Source: DASZVB01 sp035545855 (lineage in GTDB: Bacteria; Myxococcota_A; Polyangia; Polyangiales; Polyangiaceae). Taken from it: a stretch of DNA of 64,000 nucleotides. Under the pieces are notes generated by a model. That model did no database searches. It was not told the DNA's origin and worked only from the letters and a program-made list of their open reading frames with translations. Below are positions 51,164 through 59,558 of the stretch, in pieces; the first letter of the stretch is position 1, and each line of letters opens with the position of its first letter. The translations under genes and the position numbers were made by a program. The DNA lies in assembly GCA_035545855.1 (NCBI GenBank), contig DASZXK010000069.1, positions 13,192-77,191 of the forward strand, given 5' to 3'.

Positions 51164-51330
51164 CTGGGTTCAGTCCGTCACGCGCCGACGACAGGGAGGG
51201 CCCGCACTGCGAGCCGCGGTGGGCCGTCCTTCTCGTCCCTGAGCATTCATGCAAGAGTCGAAAATCGGCACCGAAACGGCCGTGAACGTGAGCTTTCGCT
51301 TCGCGAGCTTCATGGCTTTCTCGGAAACAG

Positions 51331-51417
51331 GCTTCCGAGAGAGCGTCGACGGCGAAGACTCGCTCCCCGATCTCGAGAGTGCCGAGAAGAGGGCGCCATC
51401 GACGCGCTCTCGGAAGC
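51331..51417. repeat. 22-bp imperfect inverted repeat IR2 with an alternative partner
   Basis: Arms 51331-51352 and 51396-51417 match at 20 of 22 positions, 43 bases apart. The start of the left arm (TTCCGAGA, 51333-51340) can instead pair with TCTCGGAA at 51319-51326, giving two mutually exclusive hairpins. Confidence 0.8.
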
Positions 51418-51526
51418 ACACACCCTGCCCCGAATCTACCCACTCCTTCGAAACCGCGCGAATTGACGGCTGAGATGTGACGAATCCTCAGCGCGCCATA
51501 GGAGGCATCCTGCCCTCCTTCAACCT

Positions 51527-53077
51527 CTAGCGTCGTCCGTGATCCCCGATCGCGGCCGGTGATCCAGGCGTCGCCGGCCCGGCCTTGCCGGGGTGGAGCG
51601 GCCAGGGCCGGAGCAGCGGGATCTCGGCGCCCGGTCCGCTCTGGAGGAGCGCCCGCGCGCAGTCCTCGCGGGAGAGCCGCCGCGGCCCGAACACCGTCGC
51701 GTCGGCGGCGTCCGCGTCCATGAGCGAAAAGGGCTGATCCACGCCGAAGTCGTCCGGATGACCCGGCAGATCCATGAGGATGTGGCCGAGCTCGTGCGCG
51801 AGCGCATGAGACCGCGCCCCGGCCCGCACCGCGCCGCGATCGATGATGACGACGTTCTGGATCGCGGAGCCGTCGCCGTCGATGAACGACTCGCCGATCC
51901 GCCCCGTGCGAGCGAAGCTCGGGACGATGAACACGTCGATGGTGCGCGGGTCGTCGTCGGCGTACGCCTTCACGAGCGCGCGCTCCTCGAGGGTGCCCGC
52001 CGCGGCGTCCTGATCGTCGAAGTGCGTGAGTCCATCCGCGGGCGCGAACTCCGCGAGACAGGCGGTGAGCGCGCCGTCGGTCGACAGCGGGCCGTCCTTG
52101 GGCGGCGCGAGGTGCGCGGGCGCGCCGTCTCGCGTGCGGAAGGCGACGTCGGCCGTGCGCATCGCCCCGGAAGCGATGCGGGCGTTGTCGCTCACCTCGG
52201 CTCGGAAGCCGGCGGCGCGAGCCGCACGGGCGAACTCCGTCGCCACCACGACCGGCGGCTCACCCTGGCGCGGGGAAACCGCGATCGTCGTCCCGTCGAC
52301 GACGACGGCGAGCCGGCCCGTCCCGGCCGCGGGAAGGCCGAGATCGCAGCCCACGGCGAGGAGGTTTCGTGGCGGCGGGTCGACGACCTCCACGGGGACC
52401 TCGGCTTCCGGCCCGAAATGGATGCCGCACTGTCCCCAGACCCGACTCGCGATCCTCGCCTCGGACCGGGCGACCCTCACGGCGCCGGCGTCGTCCCCGC
52501 CGACCGCGGGTTCCCCGTGCCGGGCGATGCGGACGACGTGGAAGCGGAGGTCGCCTCGATGGCGGCCGCCGCCCGGAAGCTCGCGAGGCGCCCCGACGGC
52601 GAGGCGCGCAGGGTTCGCTCCGCCGGCGCTCGCCACGACCGCGCCGCCCACCTCCGCGGAGAGCGATCGCCCGGCGACGGCGGGATAGGCTCGATCGACG
52701 AGGTCCATCGTCGCGCGGATCGGGTCGGTCGCGGCGCACGCGCGGCCGCCCGGCACGTCGGGAGGGCACCTCGCGGGCGAGAGCCGGACCGCATGGAGCG
52801 CGTCGAGCGGAGTCCCGTCCGGGCGGAACGAATCCAGCGAGAGCGAGGGCGGCACCCCGCGGATGCAAGCGACCATCCAGGTGGTCGCATCCGGATCGGG
52901 GTCGTCGGCGCCCGGCACGGTGCGGGAGAGGGAGAGCCACGACGCCCCCGGGTCGAGGCGCGCCCCATCGGCCCCGTAGGCCAGGAGCTCACAGGAGCGC
53001 TCGTCGGCCGGCTCGGGAGCGGCCGCGGCGTTGCCGCAGAAGAGCGCTCCGAGGAGAAACGGAGCTACTCGAGCCAT
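51527..53077 (-). CDS. Secreted HExxH zinc-metalloprotease-like protein
   Basis: A 516-residue protein with a signal peptide (1-20) and many Cys in the N-terminal half. Near the C-terminus, AHELGHILMDLPGH gives His428, Glu429 and His432, with His440 or Asp436 as possible third ligand, followed by a SLMD (Met453) that resembles the metzincin Met-turn. The spacing differs from the standard HExxHxxGxxH. Protease activity is inferred. Its start overlaps the end of the alpha-solenoid gene by 13 bases, so the two are coupled. Confidence 0.78.
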   Translation of the reverse strand: MARVAPFLLGALFCGNAAAAPEPADERSCELLAYGADGARLDPGASWLSLSRTVPGADDPDPDATTWMVACIRGVPPSLSLDSFRPDGTPLDALHAVRLSPARCPPDVPGGRACAATDPIRATMDLVDRAYPAVAGRSLSAEVGGAVVASAGGANPARLAVGAPRELPGGGRHRGDLRFHVVRIARHGEPAVGGDDAGAVRVARSEARIASRVWGQCGIHFGPEAEVPVEVVDPPPRNLLAVGCDLGLPAAGTGRLAVVVDGTTIAVSPRQGEPPVVVATEFARAARAAGFRAEVSDNARIASGAMRTADVAFRTRDGAPAHLAPPKDGPLSTDGALTACLAEFAPADGLTHFDDQDAAAGTLEERALVKAYADDDPRTIDVFIVPSFARTGRIGESFIDGDGSAIQNVVIIDRGAVRAGARSHALAHELGHILMDLPGHPDDFGVDQPFSLMDADAADATVFGPRRLSREDCARALLQSGPGAEIPLLRPWPLHPGKAGPATPGSPAAIGDHGRR

Positions 53078-54273
53078 CCGAGCTGGACGCGCCGGAACGT
53101 GGGCTCCGAGACGAGTCGGTCGACCGCGCCCGCAGCACCCGCTCGGAGGAGCGCTCCCCAGGTCGCCGTCGGGAGCTTCTTGCTGCGGACGATGTCCTCC
53201 GCGACGGCGGAGACGCGGGCCCGCTCGCCCAGGTCGAAGAGCGCCGCGGCGGCGATGCCACGGAGCGCGTCATTTCGCGGATTCTCCGCGACGTTCGCGA
53301 GGAGCGAGCGGAGGTCGTCCCGGCCGTGGTCGCGCGCGAGGTACATGGCGGCGCGGATCGCCGTGTCGGTCCGGAGCGGACCGCGGGCGAGGCCCTCGAG
53401 CATCGGGCGCGCGGACGCGCACCCCGCCTCGGCGAGGCGATAGAGGAAAGTCGGGTCGCGATCGGCGCTCGGACGATCGGAGAGGCGCGACACGATCTCC
53501 ACCGTCGGGCGGATCGTCGGCGGTTCGCTCGCGTCCGAGAGCGCCCAGGCGACGAGCGCCCAGGCGGCCCGAGCGCTCGAGGGTCCGTCGCTCGCCCGTT
53601 CGCGCGCCTCGGCGAGGGGGCCGCTGTCCCCGGCGCGCGCCGCGATCTCTCCGAAGACGAGCCAGCGACCGAGGTGTCGCTCGGCGTCCCTGAGCACCGC
53701 GAGGGCCGGCGTGATCGCCGGAGAGAGCGCCGGATGGCGCAGGAGGGGCACGAAGATCTCCACGCAGAGGGCGATGCGGTGGCTCTCCTTGATCTTCGGG
53801 GCGAGCGCGGCGACGTGCGCGCCGTCCGACTCGCCCCGCGCGATGCGCGCGACCTCGGCCGCGAAGGCGAGGTGCGGGTGGCGAGAGGCGGCGACCTTCG
53901 CGAGCGCGCCGCCGAGGTCCCCCCCCGGCAAGCAGCACGCCGAGAGCGTCGCGAGCCCCCCGGCGTCGTCGGTCTGGAGCGCGCGGGCGAGATCCGGCGC
54001 CGCGCGAGCCGGGTCGATCTCCGCCACGGCGCGAACGACGCCGGCGTAGAGCGGACGCTCGAACGAGCTTCGCTTCACCAGCGTGCCGAGCGTGCGACGG
54101 AGGAGGGACGACAGCCGCTCGGAGTGGGGCGAAAGGACCCTGAAAGCCCCGGCGAGGCGCGCCTCCTGCGACGGTTTCCGCCGGAGGGCGGCCTCGATGA
54201 CGGACTCGAACCGGGCGACGGGCTCCTCTCCGAGAACCTCCCGCGGTTCCCCCTGCTCCGCCGTGCTCGTCAT
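53065..54273 (-). CDS. Alpha-solenoid (HEAT-like repeat) protein
   Basis: A 402-residue protein built from helix pairs: FERPLYAGVVRAVAEIDPARAAPDLARAL, HLAFAAEVARIARG, RIALCVEIFVPLLRHPAL, TAIRAAMYLARDHGRDDLRSLLA and RGIAAAALFDLGERARVSAV. This is the pattern of HEAT or Armadillo-like scaffolds. No signal peptide. It lies directly upstream of and overlapping the secreted zincin gene; whether the two products meet is unclear because one is exported. Function unknown. Confidence 0.75.
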   Translation of the reverse strand: MTSTAEQGEPREVLGEEPVARFESVIEAALRRKPSQEARLAGAFRVLSPHSERLSSLLRRTLGTLVKRSSFERPLYAGVVRAVAEIDPARAAPDLARALQTDDAGGLATLSACCLPGGDLGGALAKVAASRHPHLAFAAEVARIARGESDGAHVAALAPKIKESHRIALCVEIFVPLLRHPALSPAITPALAVLRDAERHLGRWLVFGEIAARAGDSGPLAEARERASDGPSSARAAWALVAWALSDASEPPTIRPTVEIVSRLSDRPSADRDPTFLYRLAEAGCASARPMLEGLARGPLRTDTAIRAAMYLARDHGRDDLRSLLANVAENPRNDALRGIAAAALFDLGERARVSAVAEDIVRSKKLPTATWGALLRAGAAGAVDRLVSEPTFRRVQLGWLE

Positions 54274-54295
54274 GAGACCGAGCGCCGGACGATAC

Positions 54296-54344
54296 CACCG
54301 GGAGCTCCCGGGCGCTTACGGATGTATTGCGGGTGCTCCCGGTG
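54296..54344. promoter_or_regulatory. 10-bp inverted repeat in a divergent promoter region
   Basis: CACCGGGAGC (54296-54305) and GCTCCCGGTG (54335-54344), 29 bases apart, lie between the divergent alpha-solenoid and GYGQQP-lipoprotein genes; the right arm ends at a TAGGGT that could be a -10 element. A candidate operator only. Confidence 0.4.
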
Positions 54345-54391
54345 CTAGGGTCCTCTGCGTGTGAGCGCCAGGAGGCGCCCGAGGAAGTTTC

Positions 54392-54916
54392 ATGCAGAAG
54401 GCCCTAGGTTTCGCGAGCATCTTCATCGTTTCGGCCATCGTTCTCGCCGGCTGCAAGAAGAAGGACGAAGACGCCCCTCCGGCCCAGGGCGGATACGGCG
54501 CGCAGCCGGGTTACGGTCAGCAGCCGGGTTACGGCGCGCAGCCGGGTTACGGTCAGCAGCCGGGCTACGGGCAGCAACCGCAGCCGGGCTACGGGCAGCA
54601 GCCGGGTTACGGGCAGCCGGGTTACGGCCAGCAGCCGCAGCCGGGCTACGGCCAGCAGCCGCAGCCGGGTTACGGCCAGCAACCGCAGCCGGGCTACGGG
54701 CAGCAGCCGGCGCCTTCCGCGACCACGTCCACGCCGTCGTCGATGGCGTTCCCCTGCCAGTCGGACGCGACGTGCCTCTCGCACCGCTGCAACATGCAGG
54801 TCGGCCGCTGCGCGTGGCCCTGCCAAAGCAACAACGACTGCAACCCCGGCTTCCAGTGCGTCGCGCCGGCGTGCGTGCCCGCGATGGGCGGCACCGCGGC
54901 TCCCCCCGCGCACTGA
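54392..54916 (+). CDS. Lipoprotein with prion-like GYGQQP repeats and a Cys-rich end
   Basis: A 174-residue protein. Lipobox LAGC (Cys21) followed by KKKDED, so a lipid-anchored envelope protein. Residues 33-106 hold eleven GYG units separated by QQP, AQP or QQPQP, made only of Gly, Tyr, Gln, Pro and one or two Ala. After a Ser/Thr linker the last 50 residues carry eight Cys (CQSDATCLSHRCNMQVGRC and a second half). The repeat is like low-complexity domains that self-associate through Tyr in eukaryotic RNA-binding proteins; here it would face the periplasm or surface. GAGGAAG precedes the ATG. Confidence 0.88.
   Translation: MQKALGFASIFIVSAIVLAGCKKKDEDAPPAQGGYGAQPGYGQQPGYGAQPGYGQQPGYGQQPQPGYGQQPGYGQPGYGQQPQPGYGQQPQPGYGQQPQPGYGQQPAPSATTSTPSSMAFPCQSDATCLSHRCNMQVGRCAWPCQSNNDCNPGFQCVAPACVPAMGGTAAPPAH
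54488..54709. repeat. Tandem GYGQQP-coding array
   Basis: Units of 15-24 bases built on CAGCCGGGTTACGG, in frame throughout. Codon choices vary between units (GGTTAC or GGCTAC, CAGCAG or CAGCAA), so the array is not a recent perfect expansion. Confidence 0.85.
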
Positions 54917-55009
54917 CCGACGAGGAGGCGCGGCGCTCGAGCACGTGCGTCGCGCCCCCCTCACGGGTCGCCGATCGGGCGCGCCTGAGGTAATAAGCGG
55001 CTTCTTCCG

Positions 55010-58000
55010 ATGGCCGCTTCCCCGATCGAAAAAGTACCGCCCCAGGCCGACTTCCCCTCGCAGGAAAAGGCGATCGTCGCGCTCTGGGAGCGGCTCGACG
55101 CGTTCCGGGAGTCGAACCGCCGGCGTGCCTCCGGCGTGCCGTTCGTCTTCTACGACGGGCCGCCGTTCGCGACGGGCAAGCCCCACTACGGGCACCTCCT
55201 CGCGAGCACCATCAAGGACATCGTTCCGCGCTACTGGAACATGCGCGGGCATCCGGTCACGCGCCGGTTCGGCTGGGACTGCCACGGGCTTCCGATCGAG
55301 GCGCTCGCGCAGAACGCGCTCGGACTCGCCGGACGAACGCAGATCTTCGAGCACGGCGTCGCCGCGTTCAACGAGCAGTGCCGCTCCATGGTCCTCGAGT
55401 ACGTCGCGGAGTGGCGGAAGACGGTCACGCGCATCGGGCGCTGGGTGGACTTCGACGACGACTACAAGACGATGGACCCGGGCTTCATGGAGTCCGTGTG
55501 GTGGGTCTTCAAGCAGCTCTGGGACAAGGGCCGCATCTACAAGTCCTATCGGATCATGCCGTACAGCTTCGGGCTCGGGACGCCCCTCTCGAACTTCGAG
55601 GCGAACAGCAACTACAAGGACGTACAGGATCCCGCCGTCACCGTACGGTTTCGCGTGACGCGGGGCGCGGACGCGCTCGGAGTCCACGAGCCGCTGTACG
55701 TCCTCGCCTGGACGACGACCCCGTGGACGCTGCCGTCGAACCTCGCGCTCTGCGTGGGCCCGAAGATCGAGTACTCGCTCGTGCGCGAGGCGGCGACGGG
55801 ATCGCCGTACCTCCTCGCGACGGCGCGCCTCTCCGCCGTGTTCCCGAAGAAGGACGAGTACACCGTCGAAAAGACGTTCCCGGGGACGGAGCTGGTCGGC
55901 CTCGGGTACGAGCCACTGTTTCCGTACTTCGCGGACCACGAGAAGAGCTTCGTCGTCCTGTCGGACGCCTTCGTGACGACGGAAGACGGCACCGGCGTCG
56001 TGCACCTCGCTCCCGCCTACGGCGAGGACGACTTCCGGGTCTGCCGCGCGGCGGGCATCGAGCTCGTGGATCCGCTGGATGCGGAGGCTCGTTTCACCGA
56101 TCGCGTGCCGGACTTCGCCGGAGAGAACGCGAAGGAAGCCGACAAGGGCATCATCAAGAAGCTGAAGGAAGACGGAAAGCTCTTCCGGCAGAGCACGCTC
56201 GTGCACAGCTACCCGTTCTGCCCGCGCACGGAGACGCCGCTCATCTACCGCGCCATCGACGCCTGGTACGTGAAGGTCGCCGATCAGCGTGAGGCGCTCG
56301 GCCGCACCAACGGCACCGTCCACTGGGTTCCCGAATCCGTCGGAGAGAACCGGTTCGGCAACTGGCTCCGGGACGCGAACGACTGGAACATCAGCCGGAA
56401 CCGCTTCTGGGGCTCCTGCCTCCCCATCTGGATCAACGAGGCCGACCCGAACGATCGGATCTGCGTCGGCTCCGTCGCGGAGCTCGAGGCGCTCTCCGGC
56501 GTCCGAGTGACGGACCTCCACAAGCACGTCGTGGACGAGGTCCTGATCCAGAAGGACGGAAAGACGTACCGGCGAACGCCCGAGGTGCTGGACTGCTGGT
56601 TCGAATCCGGCGCGATGCCGTACGCGCAGCAGCACTACCCCTTCGAGAACGGCGATCGCTTGAAGGAGACGTTCCCCGCGCACTTCATCGCCGAAGGTCT
56701 CGATCAGACGCGCGGGTGGTTCTACACGCTGCTCGTCCTCGGGACTGCGCTCTTCGACCAATCGCCGTTCCGGAACGTCATCGTGAACGGGCTCATCCTG
56801 GCCGAGGACGGCCAGAAGATGTCGAAGAGCAAGAAGAACTACCCCGATCCGAACGGGGTACTCGAGGCGTACGGCGCGGACGCCCTGCGCGCCTACCTCA
56901 TCGACTCGCCGGTGGTTCGCGGGGAGCCGCTCCGGTTCTCCGAGCGCGGGCTGAAGGAGATCGTCCGCACCGTCGTGCTTCCGTACTGGAACGCCCTCTC
57001 CTTCTTCACGACTTACGCTTCCGTGGACGGCTTCGATCCGCGGGCGAGCTCCGCGCCGGCTGTTTCCGAGCGCCCCGACATCGACCGCTGGGTGCTCTCC
57101 GTCCTCCAGAGCCTCGTCTCCGACGTGAACACGGAGATGGAAGCGTACCGGCTCTACAACGTCGTTCCCCGGCTCGTCGCCTTCATCGACGATCTCACGA
57201 ACTGGTACATCCGCCGCTCGCGGCCCCGGTTCTGGAAGTCCCAGGACGACAAGGACAAGGCCGCGGCCTACGCGACCCTCTACGAGGTGCTCGTCACCTT
57301 CGCGAAGGTCCTCGCGCCGTTCATGCCGTTCCTGACGGAGACGGTGTACCAGAAGCTCGTCCGCCCGGTGGATCCGGCCGCCCCCGAGAGCGTTCACTTC
57401 GCGGACTATCCCGTCGCGAACGTCTCGGTCATCGACCGCGCGCTCGAGGAGCGCATGTCGATCGTGCGCGCGGTCGTGACGCTCTCTCGCAAGGTTCGAG
57501 AAGACCACAAGGTGAAGGTCCGTCAGCCGCTCCCGAAGCTCACCGTGGTCCACCGGGACGCGAAGGTCCGTGAGGCCGTGGCGCTCTCCGCCGCGCTCAT
57601 CGGCGACGAGATCAACGTGAAGACGGTGGACGCGGTCGCCGACGAGAGCGCGTTCGCGGACGTCGTCGTGAAGCCGAACTTCAAGACGCTCGGCAAGCGA
57701 TGCGGCCCGAAGCTGAAGGAGATCGGCGCGGCGCTCCGCGAATTCGACCATGCGTCGGTCGGGAAGCTAGAAGCCGGCGAACCGGTCGTCATCGCGGGAG
57801 AGACGCTCACCCTGGAAGACGTGATCCTCGAGCGAAAGCCCAAGGGGGACGCGGCCGTCGCGTCCGACGGGCACGTCACCGTCGCGCTCGACATGCACCC
57901 GACCCCGGCGCTCCTCCGAGAGGGCGTCGCGCGCGAGGTCATCAGCCTCCTCCAGACGGCGCGAAAGGATCGCGGGCTCGACATCACGGATCGGATCGCC

Positions 58001-58189
58001 GTCCGCTGGGGCGCGGAAGACGCCGAGGTGAATCAGGCTCTCCGGGAGTTCTCGGACGCCATCTCGAAGGAGATCCTCGCGCTCGAATTCGCTCCGGGGC
58101 CCGGCACGGACACGCTCGACGTGAACGGCGTGAAGGTGACGTACTCGCTCGAGAAGAAGCCCGACGGCTCGCCCCTGCGAGATTCGTGA
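55010..58189 (+). CDS. ileS: Isoleucyl-tRNA synthetase, eukaryote-like type
   Basis: A 1059-residue class I synthetase charging tRNA-Ile. HYGH (59-62, HIGH motif in GPPFATGKPHYGHLLASTIKD) and KMSKS (603-607) frame the catalytic domain; the editing domain lies between, with WTTTPWTLPSNLAL. PHYGHLL and the long C-terminal region after residue 830 are those of the eukaryotic/archaeal-like bacterial IleRS group, some of which resist mupirocin; that trait is family knowledge, not visible here. The gene stands alone, with an ATG start. Confidence 0.96.
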   Translation: MAASPIEKVPPQADFPSQEKAIVALWERLDAFRESNRRRASGVPFVFYDGPPFATGKPHYGHLLASTIKDIVPRYWNMRGHPVTRRFGWDCHGLPIEALAQNALGLAGRTQIFEHGVAAFNEQCRSMVLEYVAEWRKTVTRIGRWVDFDDDYKTMDPGFMESVWWVFKQLWDKGRIYKSYRIMPYSFGLGTPLSNFEANSNYKDVQDPAVTVRFRVTRGADALGVHEPLYVLAWTTTPWTLPSNLALCVGPKIEYSLVREAATGSPYLLATARLSAVFPKKDEYTVEKTFPGTELVGLGYEPLFPYFADHEKSFVVLSDAFVTTEDGTGVVHLAPAYGEDDFRVCRAAGIELVDPLDAEARFTDRVPDFAGENAKEADKGIIKKLKEDGKLFRQSTLVHSYPFCPRTETPLIYRAIDAWYVKVADQREALGRTNGTVHWVPESVGENRFGNWLRDANDWNISRNRFWGSCLPIWINEADPNDRICVGSVAELEALSGVRVTDLHKHVVDEVLIQKDGKTYRRTPEVLDCWFESGAMPYAQQHYPFENGDRLKETFPAHFIAEGLDQTRGWFYTLLVLGTALFDQSPFRNVIVNGLILAEDGQKMSKSKKNYPDPNGVLEAYGADALRAYLIDSPVVRGEPLRFSERGLKEIVRTVVLPYWNALSFFTTYASVDGFDPRASSAPAVSERPDIDRWVLSVLQSLVSDVNTEMEAYRLYNVVPRLVAFIDDLTNWYIRRSRPRFWKSQDDKDKAAAYATLYEVLVTFAKVLAPFMPFLTETVYQKLVRPVDPAAPESVHFADYPVANVSVIDRALEERMSIVRAVVTLSRKVREDHKVKVRQPLPKLTVVHRDAKVREAVALSAALIGDEINVKTVDAVADESAFADVVVKPNFKTLGKRCGPKLKEIGAALREFDHASVGKLEAGEPVVIAGETLTLEDVILERKPKGDAAVASDGHVTVALDMHPTPALLREGVAREVISLLQTARKDRGLDITDRIAVRWGAEDAEVNQALREFSDAISKEILALEFAPGPGTDTLDVNGVKVTYSLEKKPDGSPLRDS

Positions 58190-58316
58190 GGGACGCGGCG
58201 CCGCCGCTTTCGGAAGTCCTCACGCAACACCAGAGCGGACCGCGCCGAGCGCGCGAAGGAAGCGGCCCCCGCGCCGCGCGAGCTCTCGTTCGAGCTCCGC
58301 GACGCGCGCGAGGGGG

Positions 58317-59006
58317 TTAGCCGCCGCTCGGAGCTGCGCCCTTCCCCCGCCGGATCCCGAGCGCTTCCAAGAGCGGCATCGCGTCCCTTCCGTCCAGGAC
58401 GGCGCCGATGACGGCCACGCCGTCCGCGCCCGCTGCACGGAACGCGGCGGTGTTCGCCGCGTCGATTCCGCCGAGCGCGTAGAGGAGGGGCCGCGATCGC
58501 GCGGAAACGGCCTCCAGGGACGCTCTCGCACGCCGGAACGCCTCCGGTCCCAGCGGGGAACGGCCCTTCCTGGGCGCGGCCGCAGGGGACAGCAGGACGG
58601 CATCCGCGTCCTCCCCCGAGACCGCGTCGGCGGCGTGGCACGCCCGGGACACCCAGATCTCGTCCAGACCGGGAATGCGCCGGGCCTCGGCGCTCGAAAC
58701 GGACGCCTCCCCGAGGTGCACGCCGTCCGCGCCGAGGAGCACGGCGACGTCCAGCCGGTCGTTCACGACGAGGAACTGCCCCTCGGTCCGACACGCCGAG
58801 GCCAGCGCGCCGCCGAGCTCCAGCCGCTCCCGAGCGCCCCTTTCGAGATCCCGGAGCTGCACGGCGACGCTTCCCGGCGTCGCGCTTCGAAGCACGGCCC
58901 CGACCCGGGAGACCAGCAGGTCCCAGGGCGCGACGTCGAGGTCCGTCACGACGACGAGCCGCGGCGGGACGCCGGCGCGACACGCCTCACGGAGCGCGCG
59001 GTTCAT
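58317..59006 (-). CDS. thiE: Thiamine-phosphate synthase-like protein
   Basis: A 229-residue TIM-barrel protein from ATG 59006, whose ATGA overlaps the stop of the small TPR lipoprotein gene. Typical elements: LVVVTDLDVAPW, VQLRDLERGARE, FLVVNDRLDVAVLLGADGVHLGE, WVSRACHAADAV, ADAVLLSPAA and YALGGIDAANTAAFRAAGADGVAVIGA. ThiE joins HMP-PP and the thiazole phosphate. The R-A-C-H in place of the usual STH loop makes a TenI-like role possible. Confidence 0.88.
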   Translation of the reverse strand: MNRALREACRAGVPPRLVVVTDLDVAPWDLLVSRVGAVLRSATPGSVAVQLRDLERGARERLELGGALASACRTEGQFLVVNDRLDVAVLLGADGVHLGEASVSSAEARRIPGLDEIWVSRACHAADAVSGEDADAVLLSPAAAPRKGRSPLGPEAFRRARASLEAVSARSRPLLYALGGIDAANTAAFRAAGADGVAVIGAVLDGRDAMPLLEALGIRRGKGAAPSGG

Positions 59007-59257
59007 CGTCCGCCGTCGACGGCGCCGAGCTCTTCCTTCGCGCGGACGGCGAAGCGACTGCTCGGATAGCGCTCCACGAGATAGCGAAGCGTGTCCCGGT
59101 GGGCCGCCGTCTCCCCCTTCGCCTTGAAGCGCTCCGCGAGATCGTAGAGGGCCTCCGGCGGCGTCTCGTACTTCCGGAGTGCGGGGTCCTCCTCGTGCGA
59201 GCACTGGAGCGGCGCCTGGGAGAACGCCGCGAGGAGCAAGATCGCGGAGAGGCGCAA
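59003..59257 (-). CDS. Small TPR-like lipoprotein
   Basis: An 84-residue protein: signal peptide, likely lipidated Cys19 (APLQCSHEED), then two helices pairing as a TPR unit (PPEALYDLAERFKAKGETAAHRDTLRYLVERYPSSRFAVRAKEEL). The YPSSRFA-x-A pattern is that of BamD/YfiO and YbgF-type repeats. A full BamD is far longer, so this is a single-repeat relative. It is coupled to thiE by a 4-base overlap and lies 15 bases after the preceding gene. Confidence 0.8.
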   Translation of the reverse strand: MRLSAILLLAAFSQAPLQCSHEEDPALRKYETPPEALYDLAERFKAKGETAAHRDTLRYLVERYPSSRFAVRAKEELGAVDGGR

Positions 59258-59272
59258 GACCGGCGTCCTCCG

Positions 59273-59542
59273 TCAGCGCTCGCCGCGGCGCGACAGCTCG
59301 GTTTCGAGCTCCCGAATCCTGGCTTCTGCCGCCTCTCGGGCCTTCGCCTCGGCTTCCCGGGCCCTTCCTTCCGCTTCACGGGCCTTCGCCTCCGCTTCCC
59401 GGGCCCTCGCCTCGCTTTCGGCGCGCGTGGGAAAGAGATCGGCTCCGTCCGCGTCCGACGCGAGGCGGAGCGTCTTTCCGCATCGCGGATCCTCCGCGAT
59501 CACCCAGGGCTCGGGCACCGTCATCGACGTCGAGTGTAACAT
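59273..59542 (-). CDS. Orphan Uma2-like C-terminal fragment with heptad repeats
   Basis: An 89-residue frame: residues 10-40 (PEPWVIAEDPRCGKTLRLASDADGADLFPTR) resemble the end of Uma2-type (DUF820) putative endonucleases, followed by AREAEAK heptads (46-74) and a terminal RIRELETELSRRGER. The nuclease core that normally precedes this is missing here. It may be a decayed remnant or a small free-standing coiled-coil protein. Its start is only 17 bases from the end of the VanZ-like gene, so continued expression is possible. Confidence 0.5.
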   Translation of the reverse strand: MLHSTSMTVPEPWVIAEDPRCGKTLRLASDADGADLFPTRAESEARAREAEAKAREAEGRAREAEAKAREAAEARIRELETELSRRGER

Positions 59543-59558
59543 GCTCCTCCACGCCCCT

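Larger units (their letters stand above)
50895..51526. other. 632-base structured non-coding segment between convergent genes
   Basis: No supported gene. After a small stem (50906-50913 with 50920-50927) it contains two long imperfect inverted repeats (51076-51163 and 51331-51417). Between them an additional CAGGGA (51192-51197) and TCCCTG (51236-51241) could pair. Short frames on both strands here share residues only because the arms are inverted copies. It is much longer than needed for two terminators. Confidence 0.6.

Noticed and set aside
51027..51473. Short frames on both strands in the structured spacer
   Set aside because: Shared residues between strands are explained by the inverted repeats; no start signals or family pattern.
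54404..57751. A 1115-codon minus-strand frame antisense to the lipoprotein and ileS
   Set aside because: It is a GC-driven shadow rich in Arg, Glu and Val without domains; the plus strand encodes a full isoleucyl-tRNA synthetase.
58190..58316. A minus-strand reading after the thiE stop containing a coiled-coil-like RVAELERELARRG
   Set aside because: It resembles the Uma2-like tail at 59.3 kb, but there is no start codon signal and the segment is too short to support a pseudogene call.
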